Source of the DNA: Paraflavitalea sp. CAU 1676
Lineage (GTDB): Bacteria > Bacteroidota > Bacteroidia > Chitinophagales > Chitinophagaceae
Length of the DNA stretch: 64,000 nucleotides
Direction of reading: 5' to 3'
Assembly: GCF_029223285.1 (NCBI RefSeq)
Contig: NZ_JARHUJ010000001.1
Span: 744,001 to 808,000, forward strand
The notes under the pieces are model-generated. The model made no database searches. It was given only the letters and a program-made list of their open reading frames with translations, and had not been told where the DNA came from. Shown here piece by piece: positions 45,293 through 53,883 of the stretch. The position numbers and the translations under genes were made by a program. Numbering within the stretch: position 1 is the first letter of the stretch; the number at the start of each line of letters is the position of its first letter.

Positions 45293-45979
45293 CTATACAA
45301 CGTTAGAAAGGTTGATCTCTGGTACAACCAGGTAATATTTTTTATCGGCCGATTCGTCGGCGATCATTACTTCGGCATCGTAGGCGATGGTTTCGCCGGT
45401 CTTGCTCTTTACATTGACGCGGATCACATCGCTTTGAACCTTCAGTTCGGCCGCGCCGATGGTATCGCCGGATATGGTAGAACGCATACGGGCGATTCTG
45501 CCTAACAGTTCAGTTGGTTCTTCTCCGTTATAGCCCATGGCTTTGTAGATTTTGACCAATGGTTTGGTGGCAAACCGGGTGATGAGGAAGGCCACCAGGA
45601 ATGCCGGGAGCAAGATGAAAACAGACTTCCAACCCCAACTGGCAAGCCCCAGTGTAACCGAGCTTACGAGGGTTACGATCCACGCTATGAATTTGAAGGT
45701 GGAGTAAACTACCATAAAAGGCACCTTGCCGATGTTCACAAACTCCAAAGCTTTTTGGTAAAAAGGCTTGTCTTCTACAGCGTCACCCACCTCAGCATCT
45801 GAATCCACATCGGTATCCAGGTCGGCGCCATCGAAATCGAGGTCGGTTTCGACACCGCCATCGCCGAAAAAGTCGCCGGCTATAAAGGTAAATATCCAAT
45901 AGAGGGCTGTTATGCCGGTTAGCACCGTCATGATCGCATTACTCAGTGGATGGAACAACAGGTCGAATAGTCCGGTCAT
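45293..45979 (-). CDS. YqiJ-like OB-fold membrane protein
   Basis: 228 residues. Three membrane segments lie near 12-34, 85-110 and 117-136. Between the first two is an Asp-rich loop (residues 36-70, 15 Asp or Glu of 35, with TDLDFDGADLDTDVDSD). A C-terminal soluble beta-rich domain (about 150-228) fits the OB-fold of the YqiJ/DUF1449 family. YqiJ partners with YqiK flotillin. Its gene starts 3 bp after the pspA stop, so translation is tightly linked. Confidence 0.85.
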   Translation of the reverse strand: MTGLFDLLFHPLSNAIMTVLTGITALYWIFTFIAGDFFGDGGVETDLDFDGADLDTDVDSDAEVGDAVEDKPFYQKALEFVNIGKVPFMVVYSTFKFIAWIVTLVSSVTLGLASWGWKSVFILLPAFLVAFLITRFATKPLVKIYKAMGYNGEEPTELLGRIARMRSTISGDTIGAAELKVQSDVIRVNVKSKTGETIAYDAEVMIADESADKKYYLVVPEINLSNVV

Positions 45980-45982
45980 AGT

Positions 45983-46696
45983 TTACTGTGGATTGTCGGG
46001 TATACCCAGTTTATCCTTGATCGCTTTAAGATCCTTTTCGATCGACAGGGTATCATCTTTCACTAATTTATTCAATTCGTCTTTCAGGCTATTTTTATCC
46101 CTGGCTATTTCTCCATACGCCTGGGCCAATGCCTCCTGGTCTTCCACTTTATTCTTCATGCGCTCGAGCATGGCGATGGTGCCGTTATTATCGAGCTGGG
46201 CCAGTTGTTTATTGACCTGCTCGGTTGCCTTGCTCACTTTTACCCTGGCCTTCAGCGTACGCAATTCTTTTTCCCATTTCTCCAGGTTGTCTTTCAATAT
46301 CTCCGTGTTCTTCAGCATTTCCCTCGACGACTGCTGCAAGGTAATAACCTGCAGGCCTAAATCTTCGGATTCTGCATAAAATTTCCGGCGCAGGGAAAGG
46401 GCTTCTTTAGCCAGTTCTTCGGCCTTGCCAATTTCGACCTGGCCTGCCTGTGCTTTTTGCATGATCAAGATCGCTTTTTCTGCATAAACCAGCGATTCTT
46501 TCTGACATTGTTGCTGTTCATTTTCAGTGCGTATAGCCAGGGCCTTTACCTTGGCGTAGGCCTCGGTGGCTTCGGTGAGGTCTTGCCGTAATTCCCGCAG
46601 GCCCTGTTCCGTCATTTTGACGGGGTCTTCCATTTTGTCAACGGCAGCATGTATTTCGGCCTGGCCTATCCTGAAAAGTCGTTTGAAGATGTTCAT
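45983..46696 (-). CDS. pspA: PspA/IM30 family membrane-stress protein
   Basis: 237 residues, almost entirely helical. It begins MNIFKRLFRIGQAEIHAAVDKMEDPVKM, the amphipathic membrane-binding helix and start of the PspA core. A long heptad hairpin follows. PspA/IM30 forms ESCRT-III-like filaments that protect or reshape damaged inner membrane. No PspF, PspB or PspC is present. It sits between the YbjN-like gene and the YqiJ-like gene in one operon. Confidence 0.9.
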   Translation of the reverse strand: MNIFKRLFRIGQAEIHAAVDKMEDPVKMTEQGLRELRQDLTEATEAYAKVKALAIRTENEQQQCQKESLVYAEKAILIMQKAQAGQVEIGKAEELAKEALSLRRKFYAESEDLGLQVITLQQSSREMLKNTEILKDNLEKWEKELRTLKARVKVSKATEQVNKQLAQLDNNGTIAMLERMKNKVEDQEALAQAYGEIARDKNSLKDELNKLVKDDTLSIEKDLKAIKDKLGIPDNPQ

Positions 46697-46738
46697 GATA
46701 GAATATTTTTAGATGTTAGTATGACAGGTTTTGTGGCG

Positions 46739-47131
46739 TCACAATTTTGAAAAGTCTATGATCTGCTGGCTGTATTCGCTCAGCAACAGGCCGAGGGAGT
46801 TAAGCGCTCCCTCGAACTCATTGAAATCGATGTTTTCCAGTTGCATGGTATACCTGAAAAGCACCTTATTGCCTTCTTCGTTGATGACGAAAGCCCCGTG
46901 GATGGTATCCCGGTTCTTTTGCAGCAGCTTTTTGAACATGCCGCCATGGTCGTCTTTAAAAGAAAACAGGAACTGCTCCATGATCAGGATGGGTGGGGCG
47001 ATGCCAATGATCAGGTTATGAATGCCATCGGGTTGGTTGTCGATCTTCAGGATGCCCGTAGGTTCATGCTTATACAGGATCCTGCACTGGAGTCGTTTAG
47101 CAAATCCTTCTATGGTGTCGATGTAATTCAT
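46739..47131 (-). CDS. YbjN/CesT-like small chaperone-fold protein
   Basis: 130 residues with the alpha/beta pattern of the YbjN/CesT (type III chaperone-like) fold: an N-terminal helix (IDTIEGFAKRL), strands with ILKIDNQPDG and FLFSFKDDHGG, and a closing helix (FEGALNSLGLLLSEYS). Databases often call such proteins Tir chaperone. In this operon it is the first gene and may bind a PspA or flotillin partner. The start at 47131 is chosen; an in-frame ATG at 47188 lies within the promoter. Confidence 0.7.
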   Translation of the reverse strand: MNYIDTIEGFAKRLQCRILYKHEPTGILKIDNQPDGIHNLIIGIAPPILIMEQFLFSFKDDHGGMFKKLLQKNRDTIHGAFVINEEGNKVLFRYTMQLENIDFNEFEGALNSLGLLLSEYSQQIIDFSKL

Positions 47132-47157
47132 CTGGTTTCTTTTGGGAGCTACGTAAA

Positions 47158-47188
47158 CAAATCTAAAACATCTGTCGCTTGAGTGCAA
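47158..47188 (-). promoter_or_regulatory. Promoter of the PspA-flotillin operon
   Basis: On the minus strand TTG (47188-47186), a 20-nt spacer and TAGATTTG (47165-47158) match the Bacteroidota -33/-7 promoter almost perfectly. It lies 27 bp before the start of the first gene. Confidence 0.75.
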
Positions 47189-47206
47189 AAAATATTAGCA
47201 CTTAGG
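47178..47206. promoter_or_regulatory. Inverted repeat, probable XRE operator
   Basis: CTTGAGTGC (47178-47186) and GCACTTAGG (47198-47206) pair in 7 of 9 positions around an 11-nt spacer, with a perfect AGTGC/GCACT core. The left arm covers the -33 TTG of the operon promoter, and the site lies between the divergent operon and regulator genes. Confidence 0.55.
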
Positions 47207-47223
47207 ATAAAAATAATTACAAC

Positions 47224-47231
47224 TATATTTG
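47224..47231 (+). promoter_or_regulatory. -7 box of the XRE regulator gene
   Basis: TATATTTG lies 5 nt before the ATG at 47237, implying an almost leaderless mRNA. Confidence 0.6.
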
Positions 47232-47236
47232 TAAGG

Positions 47237-47914
47237 ATGTCGAAAATAGGAGTCAATATCAAGAAGATCAGGACCACCAAAGGCCTTAGTCAGCAGGCTT
47301 TTGCCGACCTATTTGAGCTTACCAGGGGGAATATTTCCTCGTACGAAGAAAACAGGGCCGAGCCGCGGATCGAAACCCTGGTCAAGGTTGCAAATTATTT
47401 TGGCATACCGTTAGAGCAATTTGTGGGTCAAAACCTGACAATCAACGAAATATTGAAGTTTAATGGCGACAAGCTGATCGGGGAGGAGAACCATATCATT
47501 AACCTGCAATTGCGGGAGGTTCCCTTTATCAACGATAATATTTATATGAAATGCTGCTACCGGGAGCTTGCTTTCAATGAATGGGCAGCTTTTCCGCGGC
47601 TGGTGCTCCCGGAAACGAACAACCACAACCTGGTGGCGCTTACTTTCAACCAGAATATCCCCCACCATGCAGCTACACCCGCCTGGCAAATGCACGATGT
47701 GTTGGTGTTTGAAGAAGTGACCCAGCAAAATATCCATCTATGCGACAAGAAAACTGGCCTTTTCACGGCAGAGCGGGAGATCATGCTCGGCCAGTTCGAC
47801 ATGAAAGGGGCGGTGCTCGACCTGGTGTTAAATGACTTTAAGAAACAGCGATTCGATTTCAAGCATGCCCGGACTTTCTGGAAGATTTTCGCCGTGTATC
47901 AGCACGCCGTCTGA
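47237..47914 (+). CDS. XRE-family regulator with S24-like C-terminal domain
   Basis: 225 residues. The N-terminal helix-turn-helix (about 5-60) has GLSQQAFADLFELTRGNISS. The C-terminal part looks like a LexA/S24 fold (HDVLVFEEVTQQ resembles the GDxVxV strand), but the Ser of the usual GDSM motif is absent; the equivalent place reads FNQNIPHHA. It is therefore probably a ligand or stress sensor without self-cleavage. It is divergent from the PspA-flotillin operon across a 105-bp gap holding an inverted repeat. The start at 47237 fits the HTH. Confidence 0.8.
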   Translation: MSKIGVNIKKIRTTKGLSQQAFADLFELTRGNISSYEENRAEPRIETLVKVANYFGIPLEQFVGQNLTINEILKFNGDKLIGEENHIINLQLREVPFINDNIYMKCCYRELAFNEWAAFPRLVLPETNNHNLVALTFNQNIPHHAATPAWQMHDVLVFEEVTQQNIHLCDKKTGLFTAEREIMLGQFDMKGAVLDLVLNDFKKQRFDFKHARTFWKIFAVYQHAV

Positions 47915-47959
47915 CAAAATTGCTTCCGGCATAGGTTTTGGGTGACATACTACAATTAA

Positions 47960-47991
47960 AAAAGTCTGTAAATATTGATTTACAGACTTTT
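47960..47991. terminator. Bidirectional terminator between the XRE gene and tRNA-Leu
   Basis: Perfect 13-bp stem (AAAAGTCTGTAAA / TTTACAGACTTTT) with a 6-nt loop and A/T tracts on both sides, placed between convergent transcription units. Confidence 0.85.
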
Positions 47992-48005
47992 CTTAAATTA
48001 AGCTG

Positions 48006-48087
48006 TGCGGATGACAGGAATCGAACCTGCACTCCTCGCGGAACCAGATCCTAAGTCTGGTGCGTCTGCCAGTTTCGCCACATCCGC
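48006..48087 (-). tRNA. tRNA-Leu (anticodon UAG)
   Basis: 82-nt cloverleaf. The acceptor stem is GCGGATG / CATCCGC. The anticodon stem CCAGA / TCTGG encloses loop CTTAGGA (anticodon TAG). The variable arm is long (TTCCGCGAGGA), as in class II tRNAs, and the T-loop region is GCAGGTTCGATTCCTGT. CCA is not encoded. Confidence 0.95.
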
Positions 48088-48203
48088 AGGTAACCTGGCG
48101 TCCCTTTCTACTCAAAGCTAAGTTGAAAAGGAGTGCAAAAGTATGAGTTTTAGTCAAAAACAGAAAAACACTTTCTTTTAATGTAAATTCGTTGGTATAG
48201 AAT

Positions 48204-50432
48204 ATGGATACTGTAGCTGCGATACCGAAATACAATTTGAACGAGGAGCAGGAGAAGAAGCTGATACTTCGTGAATACCGTGCCTTGTTACGCTCTCTGA
48301 AGCCTAAATTAAAGCCCGGCGATAAGGAATTGTTGCGTCATGCCTTTGAAATGGCTGCCGATGCGCATAAAACAATGCGTCGCAAGAGCGGTGAACCCTA
48401 TATCCTACACCCGCTGGCGGTTGCCCGTATCGGGGTGGAGGAGATCGGACTTGGTGTGCGCTCGTCCATATGCGCCCTGCTGCACGACACCGTAGAAGAT
48501 ACTGATATCACCCTGGAAGATATTGAAAGGGAGTTTGGTTCGGAGATCGCCCGTATTGTAGACGGACTTACCAAGATCGCCAACGTTATCGACGTCAATG
48601 CCTCTCAACAGGCAGAGAACTTCAAAAAGATATTGCTGACCCTAACCGATGACCCCCGGGTTATCCTCATTAAGCTGAGCGACCGGCTGCACAATATGCG
48701 CACGCTCGACAGCATGAAACGGGAAAAGCAACTTAAGATCGCTTCCGAAACCGTGTATGTGTACGGCCCCCTGGCTCACCGGATGGGTTTGTACAATATC
48801 AAAACGGAAATGGAAGACCTTTCCATGAAGTACCTTGAACCGGAGGCTTACCGCGAAATTGCCCGTAAGCTGGCAGAGACCAAGCGCGAGCGCTCGAGGT
48901 ATATCAATGAGTTTATCCGCCCGATCCGGGAAAAGCTGGAAAAGATCAATTTCGAGTTCGAAATATATGGCCGCCCCAAGAGCATCCATTCCATTTGGAA
49001 TAAGATGAAGAAAAAGGGCGTGTCGTTTGAAGAGGTATATGACCTCTTCGCCATCCGGGTGATCCTCAATACCACACCGGATAAAGAAAAAGAAGCCTGT
49101 TGGAAGGTGTATTCCATCATTACCGACGAGTACACGCCTTCTCCCGAACGTTTGCGCGACTGGCTCAGTAATCCCAAATCGAATGGTTATGAAGCCTTGC
49201 ACACTACCGTAATGGGCCCTCAGGGTAAGTGGGTGGAAGTGCAGATACGCACCAAGCGGATGAATGAGATTGCTGAGAAAGGTTTGGCTGCCCACTGGAA
49301 ATACAAAGAAGGCACCAACGATGAGAGCCGTTTCGATAAATGGTTCCAGCAGATCCGCGAAGTGCTCAATAATCCTGATAATGATTCCATCGACTTCCTC
49401 CAGGACTTCAAGACCAGCTTCCTGGCAGAGGAGATCTATGTCTATACGCCAAAGGGAGATGTGAAAATGTTACCGGTCGGTTCCACGGCACTGGACTTTG
49501 CGTTCTCCATCCACAGTGCGGTGGGCTCTCAGTGTATCGGCGCCAAGGTGAACCACAAACTAGTGCCCATTAGCCATAAGCTGCGCAGCGGCGACCAGGT
49601 GGAGATCATTACTTCTGCCAAGCAGAAACCTTCGGAGGACTGGATCAATATCGTCGTTACCGCCAAGGCGAAAAGCAAGATCAAAGATGCGCTGAAGGAA
49701 GAAAAGCGCAAGGTGGCCGACGAAGGCAAATACACCTTGCAGCGCAGGGTGGAGGGTATGGGGGCAGCTTTCAACCAGCATAATGTTGATGTGCTCACTG
49801 CCTTCTATAAGTTGCAATCGCCCCTCGACCTGTATTACCAGATTTCTGTCAAAGCGCTGGATCTTAAAGAACTGAAGGAGTTCCAGGTGCTGGGCGATAA
49901 GCTGGAGCCACCTAAGCCCGTAAAGCCGGTGGTGGAGATCAAGACGGAACATGCAGGTATTCCTAAAAAAGATGCTGAACTGATCATCTTTGGTGAAAGC
50001 AGCGATAAGATCGTATACACGCTGGCCAATTGTTGTAAGCCTATCCCGGGCGATGATGTATTTGGTTTCGTGACCACCGGAAAGGGGCTTACCATTCACC
50101 GCACCAATTGTCCCAATGCTACCAAGTTACTTTCCAATTACGGGCACCGCGTAGTGAAGACCAAGTGGGCCAGAAATAAAGAGATTTCCTTCCTTACCGG
50201 TTTAAAGATCGTAGGCATCGACGATGTGGGTGTTATCCACAAGATCACCAACCTGATATCGGGCGAAATGAAGATCAACATCAGCGCTATGACCATCGAA
50301 GCAAAGGATGGTTTGTTCTATGGCAATGTGAAGGTCTATGTTCATGATAAGGATGAGCTGGACGACCTGGTAGACAGGCTGAAAAGATTGCCCGGTATTG
50401 AAACGGTCGACAGGTATGATGCAGAAGCCTAA
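48204..50432 (+). CDS. Bifunctional (p)ppGpp synthetase/hydrolase (Rel/SpoT)
   Basis: 742 residues. The hydrolase HD domain (about 50-200) has YILHPLAVARI and ALLHDTVEDTDI. The synthetase domain has YGRPKSIHSIWNKM, NGYEALHTTVMGP and VQIRTKRMNEIAEKG. A TGS domain follows (VYTPKGDVKMLPVGSTALDF), then a zinc-finger-like and a C-terminal ACT domain. With both domains intact it can both make and degrade the alarmone that controls growth and stress. A hairpin with a T-run follows about 100 bp downstream. Confidence 0.95.
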   Translation: MDTVAAIPKYNLNEEQEKKLILREYRALLRSLKPKLKPGDKELLRHAFEMAADAHKTMRRKSGEPYILHPLAVARIGVEEIGLGVRSSICALLHDTVEDTDITLEDIEREFGSEIARIVDGLTKIANVIDVNASQQAENFKKILLTLTDDPRVILIKLSDRLHNMRTLDSMKREKQLKIASETVYVYGPLAHRMGLYNIKTEMEDLSMKYLEPEAYREIARKLAETKRERSRYINEFIRPIREKLEKINFEFEIYGRPKSIHSIWNKMKKKGVSFEEVYDLFAIRVILNTTPDKEKEACWKVYSIITDEYTPSPERLRDWLSNPKSNGYEALHTTVMGPQGKWVEVQIRTKRMNEIAEKGLAAHWKYKEGTNDESRFDKWFQQIREVLNNPDNDSIDFLQDFKTSFLAEEIYVYTPKGDVKMLPVGSTALDFAFSIHSAVGSQCIGAKVNHKLVPISHKLRSGDQVEIITSAKQKPSEDWINIVVTAKAKSKIKDALKEEKRKVADEGKYTLQRRVEGMGAAFNQHNVDVLTAFYKLQSPLDLYYQISVKALDLKELKEFQVLGDKLEPPKPVKPVVEIKTEHAGIPKKDAELIIFGESSDKIVYTLANCCKPIPGDDVFGFVTTGKGLTIHRTNCPNATKLLSNYGHRVVKTKWARNKEISFLTGLKIVGIDDVGVIHKITNLISGEMKINISAMTIEAKDGLFYGNVKVYVHDKDELDDLVDRLKRLPGIETVDRYDAEA

Positions 50433-50919
50433 TGCATTATGATTGAATGTATTTTTCCCCTATCTTAGTATTACGGTTATAGTTATACAAGCACACCTTT
50501 ATTACCCTTTTGTAATCCGTATTGCTATGCAGCTTAAGACTGCCCTCAACTGTCTTGAGCTTAGATCCCTTTTTACGAAAAACACATTAGTCAACCAAAA
50601 TTGAACCAACATGAGAAAGAAGCCTAATATGGTGACCTAGTTACCAGTTTCCTCTCCTGAATAGACGTGATAATTCTCCAACCTACTTTCGAATCTTAAG
50701 ATCTTCCGTACCGCATCCGTGCCGGCAACAGGTTATGGGCAAGCCTTGCTTTGCCCCTACCGAAGATGCCACTTGTGCGGTTACCCCAGCAACTCTCCCT
50801 GTTGACCCTTTTCCCTAAAGCCCGTACCAGGTTCGTGCTCAAACCGGTGCAGCAGGATACTGCTATGCCTGTACCCGGTTCTTTATAACACATATTCAAA
50901 AACAAAAAGCTACACCAGC
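50433..50919. other. 487-bp leader region before susC
   Basis: No gene of normal size. A hairpin (AGCTTAAGAC / GTCTTGAGCT, 50531-50561) followed by TTTTT at 50570-50574 may terminate the Rel/SpoT transcript. A 9-codon reading frame with a good start context lies at 50611-50640. Further small hairpins follow. No clear promoter is seen. Confidence 0.45.
50531..50574 (+). terminator. Possible terminator after the Rel/SpoT gene
   Basis: 10-bp stem with one imperfect pair, 11-nt loop, and a T5 tract 8 nt after the stem. It lies 98 bp past the stop. The delayed T-run makes it a weaker example. Confidence 0.45.
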
Positions 50920-53865
50920 ATGAGACAAATGTTGAAACAAGCCCTGCTTGTATTCATGATCGCTGCGCTACCAGCACTGCTCTGGGCGCAGGTACCTGTA
51001 TCGGGTACTATTACCGATGCATCCGGCAAACCAGTGCCGGGGGCATCGATCCGTGTAAAAAATTCCAATCTTGGTACCTCTACGGATGCCAACGGGAAAT
51101 TTTCATTCACTGTTCCCGGCAAAGGAGGTACCCTTGAAATTTCAGCCATCAGTTTTAAATCACAAACGATAGAGGTAAGTGCCGCTAGTGCCGGCTTATC
51201 GATCCAATTGGTGGAAGACGTGGGTAAGCTCGATGAAGTGATCGTAACCGGTTTGGCCACCAGTGTTAAGAGAAGGAACCTGGCCAACGCTGTGGCCACC
51301 ATCTCCAATAAGGAACTGACCGGAGGTGCGCCGGCACAAACCCTGGATGCCGCCATGAACGGAAAGATCACCGGCGCCTATATCAATGCCAACTCCGGTG
51401 CGCCGGGTGGTGGTATTTCTATCAAACTGAGGGGTGTTACTTCTGTATTCGGCAATACACAACCGCTTTTTGTGGTGGATGGTGTATTTGTCGACAATAC
51501 CGCCACTCCTGCCGGCTTGAACACGGTAACGGCTGCTGCCCGTGGCGGTAGTTCCTCCAACCAGGACAACCCATCGAGCCGTATTGCCGACCTGCGTGCA
51601 GAAGATATCGAGAACATCGAGATACTGAAAGGCGCTTCGGCTGCTGCGATATATGGTTCCAAAGCGGCAGCAGGGGTTGTACTGATCACTACCAGGCGCG
51701 GTAAGCCAGGACAAACAAAAGTCTCTTTTGCCCAGGATCTTGGTTTTGTGAAGATCCGCAAGTTCCTGGGTGCACGTACCTGGACGGCCGAACGTGCTGA
51801 AGCTTTGGGCGGTAGTGATGCTGCCACCCGGGCAGCCCGCAAGCAGGAGTTTCTCGATGCGCAAGCCGCAGGAAAGATATACGACTATGAGCAAGAAATG
51901 TATGGGGAAAAAGGCTTTACCCGTAATAGCGCGCTGAGCGTAAGTGGTGGTGGTGAAAGAACTTCTTTTTATTTCTCCGCATTCCAGAAAGATGAAGAGG
52001 GCATCGTGCAGCGAACCGGTTATCGCAATAGCGGCCTCAGGCTTAATATAGATCATCGATTGAGCGACAACGTAAAGATCGGAGTAACCGCCAATTATAT
52101 CAATTCGTCTGCAGACCGTGCGCTCACCAATAATGATAATAATTCAGTTACGCTGGGGGTTGCACTGTCATCTACTCCCAGTTTCACCGAACTGCATCCC
52201 GATCAGTTCGGTAACTACCCGCGCAATAAATACAGCGCTTCTAATCCGATAGAGACACGTGACCAGGTCACCAATAATGAAGCTGTAGACAGATTTGTTA
52301 CGGGCGTTAATGTGGATGCGATCTTCCAGAAATCGGCCAAATCTACTACCCGGTTCATTGGCCGTGGTGGTATTGATTTTTATAGTCTGAAGACAACGGC
52401 TTTGTTTCCCAGTTCGCTGCAGTTTCAACAGGTAGCTGAAGGAACGAATGTGCAAGGTTTTACCAGGAGTCTGAATGCCAACTACATCGTTTCGCTGGTG
52501 AACAATTTTATAGCCTCTCCCAGTCTGAATTTTACGACCTCTGCGGGTATTACCCAGGAGCAGGGAGACTATAACAACCTGATCAATGTGGCGACTAAGA
52601 CGGTTGCCAACCAAACGAATGTTGACCAGGGAAGTGCTTTAACAGCCCAGCAGCTGAGAAACAAGTACCAGGACAATGGCATCTTTGTTCAGGAAGAGGT
52701 GGGGATCATCGATGCGATCACGCTGACTGCGGGCGTGCGCTTTGATAAGTCGACCAACAATGGTGACCCGAACAAATATTATGCTTATCCGAAAGCGGCT
52801 TTTTCCTGGAACCTCACCAATTCAGTGATCGAGAACAGTTTTTTTGATAACCTGAAAGTGAGAGCAGCTTACGGACAGGCAGGTAATTTCCCTGCCTTTG
52901 GAAGTAAGTTCACCCTGATGAATATATTCAATATCGGAGGAACTACGGGTTTGCTGGTTAGCACCCTTCGCGGATCGCCTAATATTCAACCAGAGCGTAC
53001 TTCCGAGATGGAAGCCGGCGTAGATTTCAGCGTGTTGAAAAGCAGGGTCAATTTTGAGATCAGCTTCTACGAAAAGCGCATCAAGGACTTCTTATTGCAA
53101 CGTCCTGTTGCAGGTTCTACGGGGTTTTCGACAGAGTGGGTCAATGCGGGTGACCTGAGAAACCGGGGTATTGAAATCGGTGTTAATGCACAGCCGATCG
53201 TTAATAAGAATGTACGTTGGAATACCAACCTGAACTTCTGGCTGAACCGGTCAAAGATCACGAAACTAAACATTGATCCTGTTGTATTGGGCGTATTTGG
53301 CAATACGCTGGGTACTTTCAAGATCGAGGAGGGCAAACCAGCCACACAGATCGTGGGTATAGATGGGGCTGCCGGTGTTGTTCAGCTGGGCGATGCTGAG
53401 CCCCGCTTCCAGATGAACTGGTTCAATGAGCTCACCTTCCTGAAAGGTTTCAGCCTGCGGTGGTTGTTCCATTGGAAGGAAAAAGGCGATGTGATCAACC
53501 TGAGCGAACTGCTTACCGACCTGGGTAGTACCAGTCCGGATTACGATGACCTCAACAAAGACGGTAAGGCGAGCGGACCTGCGCGCATTGCCAATGTGGG
53601 TGTGTCGGCCCGGCAGTTTGTGCAGGATGCGGGATACCTGAGGTTGCGTGAGGTTGCATTGTACTATACGTTCCCGAAGTTGCCGGTGAATTTTGTAAAG
53701 GGACTTCGGGTAGGGGTGTCGGCCAACAATTATTTCACCAGCACCAACTACAAGAATTACGATCCTGAGGTATCGAACTTCGGTACGGGATTCTCGACAG
53801 GTGTTGACGTTATGCCTTTCCCTTCCTCTAAACGCGCCACTTTCCATTTGCTGGTTGACTTCTAA
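50920..53865 (+). CDS. SusC/RagA-type TonB-dependent outer-membrane receptor
   Basis: 981 residues. The signal peptide ends near LLWAQ. A carboxypeptidase-regulatory-like domain follows (about 25-100, VSGTITDASGKPVPGASIRVK). Then comes the plug domain with LDEVIVTGL and the SusC signature around EDIENIEILKGASAAAIYG, and a 22-strand barrel ending in FHLLVDF. It imports a large ligand with its SusD partner, 18 bp downstream. No glycosidase, protease or ECF sigma gene is adjacent, so the ligand cannot be read. Confidence 0.94.
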   Translation: MRQMLKQALLVFMIAALPALLWAQVPVSGTITDASGKPVPGASIRVKNSNLGTSTDANGKFSFTVPGKGGTLEISAISFKSQTIEVSAASAGLSIQLVEDVGKLDEVIVTGLATSVKRRNLANAVATISNKELTGGAPAQTLDAAMNGKITGAYINANSGAPGGGISIKLRGVTSVFGNTQPLFVVDGVFVDNTATPAGLNTVTAAARGGSSSNQDNPSSRIADLRAEDIENIEILKGASAAAIYGSKAAAGVVLITTRRGKPGQTKVSFAQDLGFVKIRKFLGARTWTAERAEALGGSDAATRAARKQEFLDAQAAGKIYDYEQEMYGEKGFTRNSALSVSGGGERTSFYFSAFQKDEEGIVQRTGYRNSGLRLNIDHRLSDNVKIGVTANYINSSADRALTNNDNNSVTLGVALSSTPSFTELHPDQFGNYPRNKYSASNPIETRDQVTNNEAVDRFVTGVNVDAIFQKSAKSTTRFIGRGGIDFYSLKTTALFPSSLQFQQVAEGTNVQGFTRSLNANYIVSLVNNFIASPSLNFTTSAGITQEQGDYNNLINVATKTVANQTNVDQGSALTAQQLRNKYQDNGIFVQEEVGIIDAITLTAGVRFDKSTNNGDPNKYYAYPKAAFSWNLTNSVIENSFFDNLKVRAAYGQAGNFPAFGSKFTLMNIFNIGGTTGLLVSTLRGSPNIQPERTSEMEAGVDFSVLKSRVNFEISFYEKRIKDFLLQRPVAGSTGFSTEWVNAGDLRNRGIEIGVNAQPIVNKNVRWNTNLNFWLNRSKITKLNIDPVVLGVFGNTLGTFKIEEGKPATQIVGIDGAAGVVQLGDAEPRFQMNWFNELTFLKGFSLRWLFHWKEKGDVINLSELLTDLGSTSPDYDDLNKDGKASGPARIANVGVSARQFVQDAGYLRLREVALYYTFPKLPVNFVKGLRVGVSANNYFTSTNYKNYDPEVSNFGTGFSTGVDVMPFPSSKRATFHLLVDF

Positions 53866-53883
53866 CATCAAAAAACAATTATC

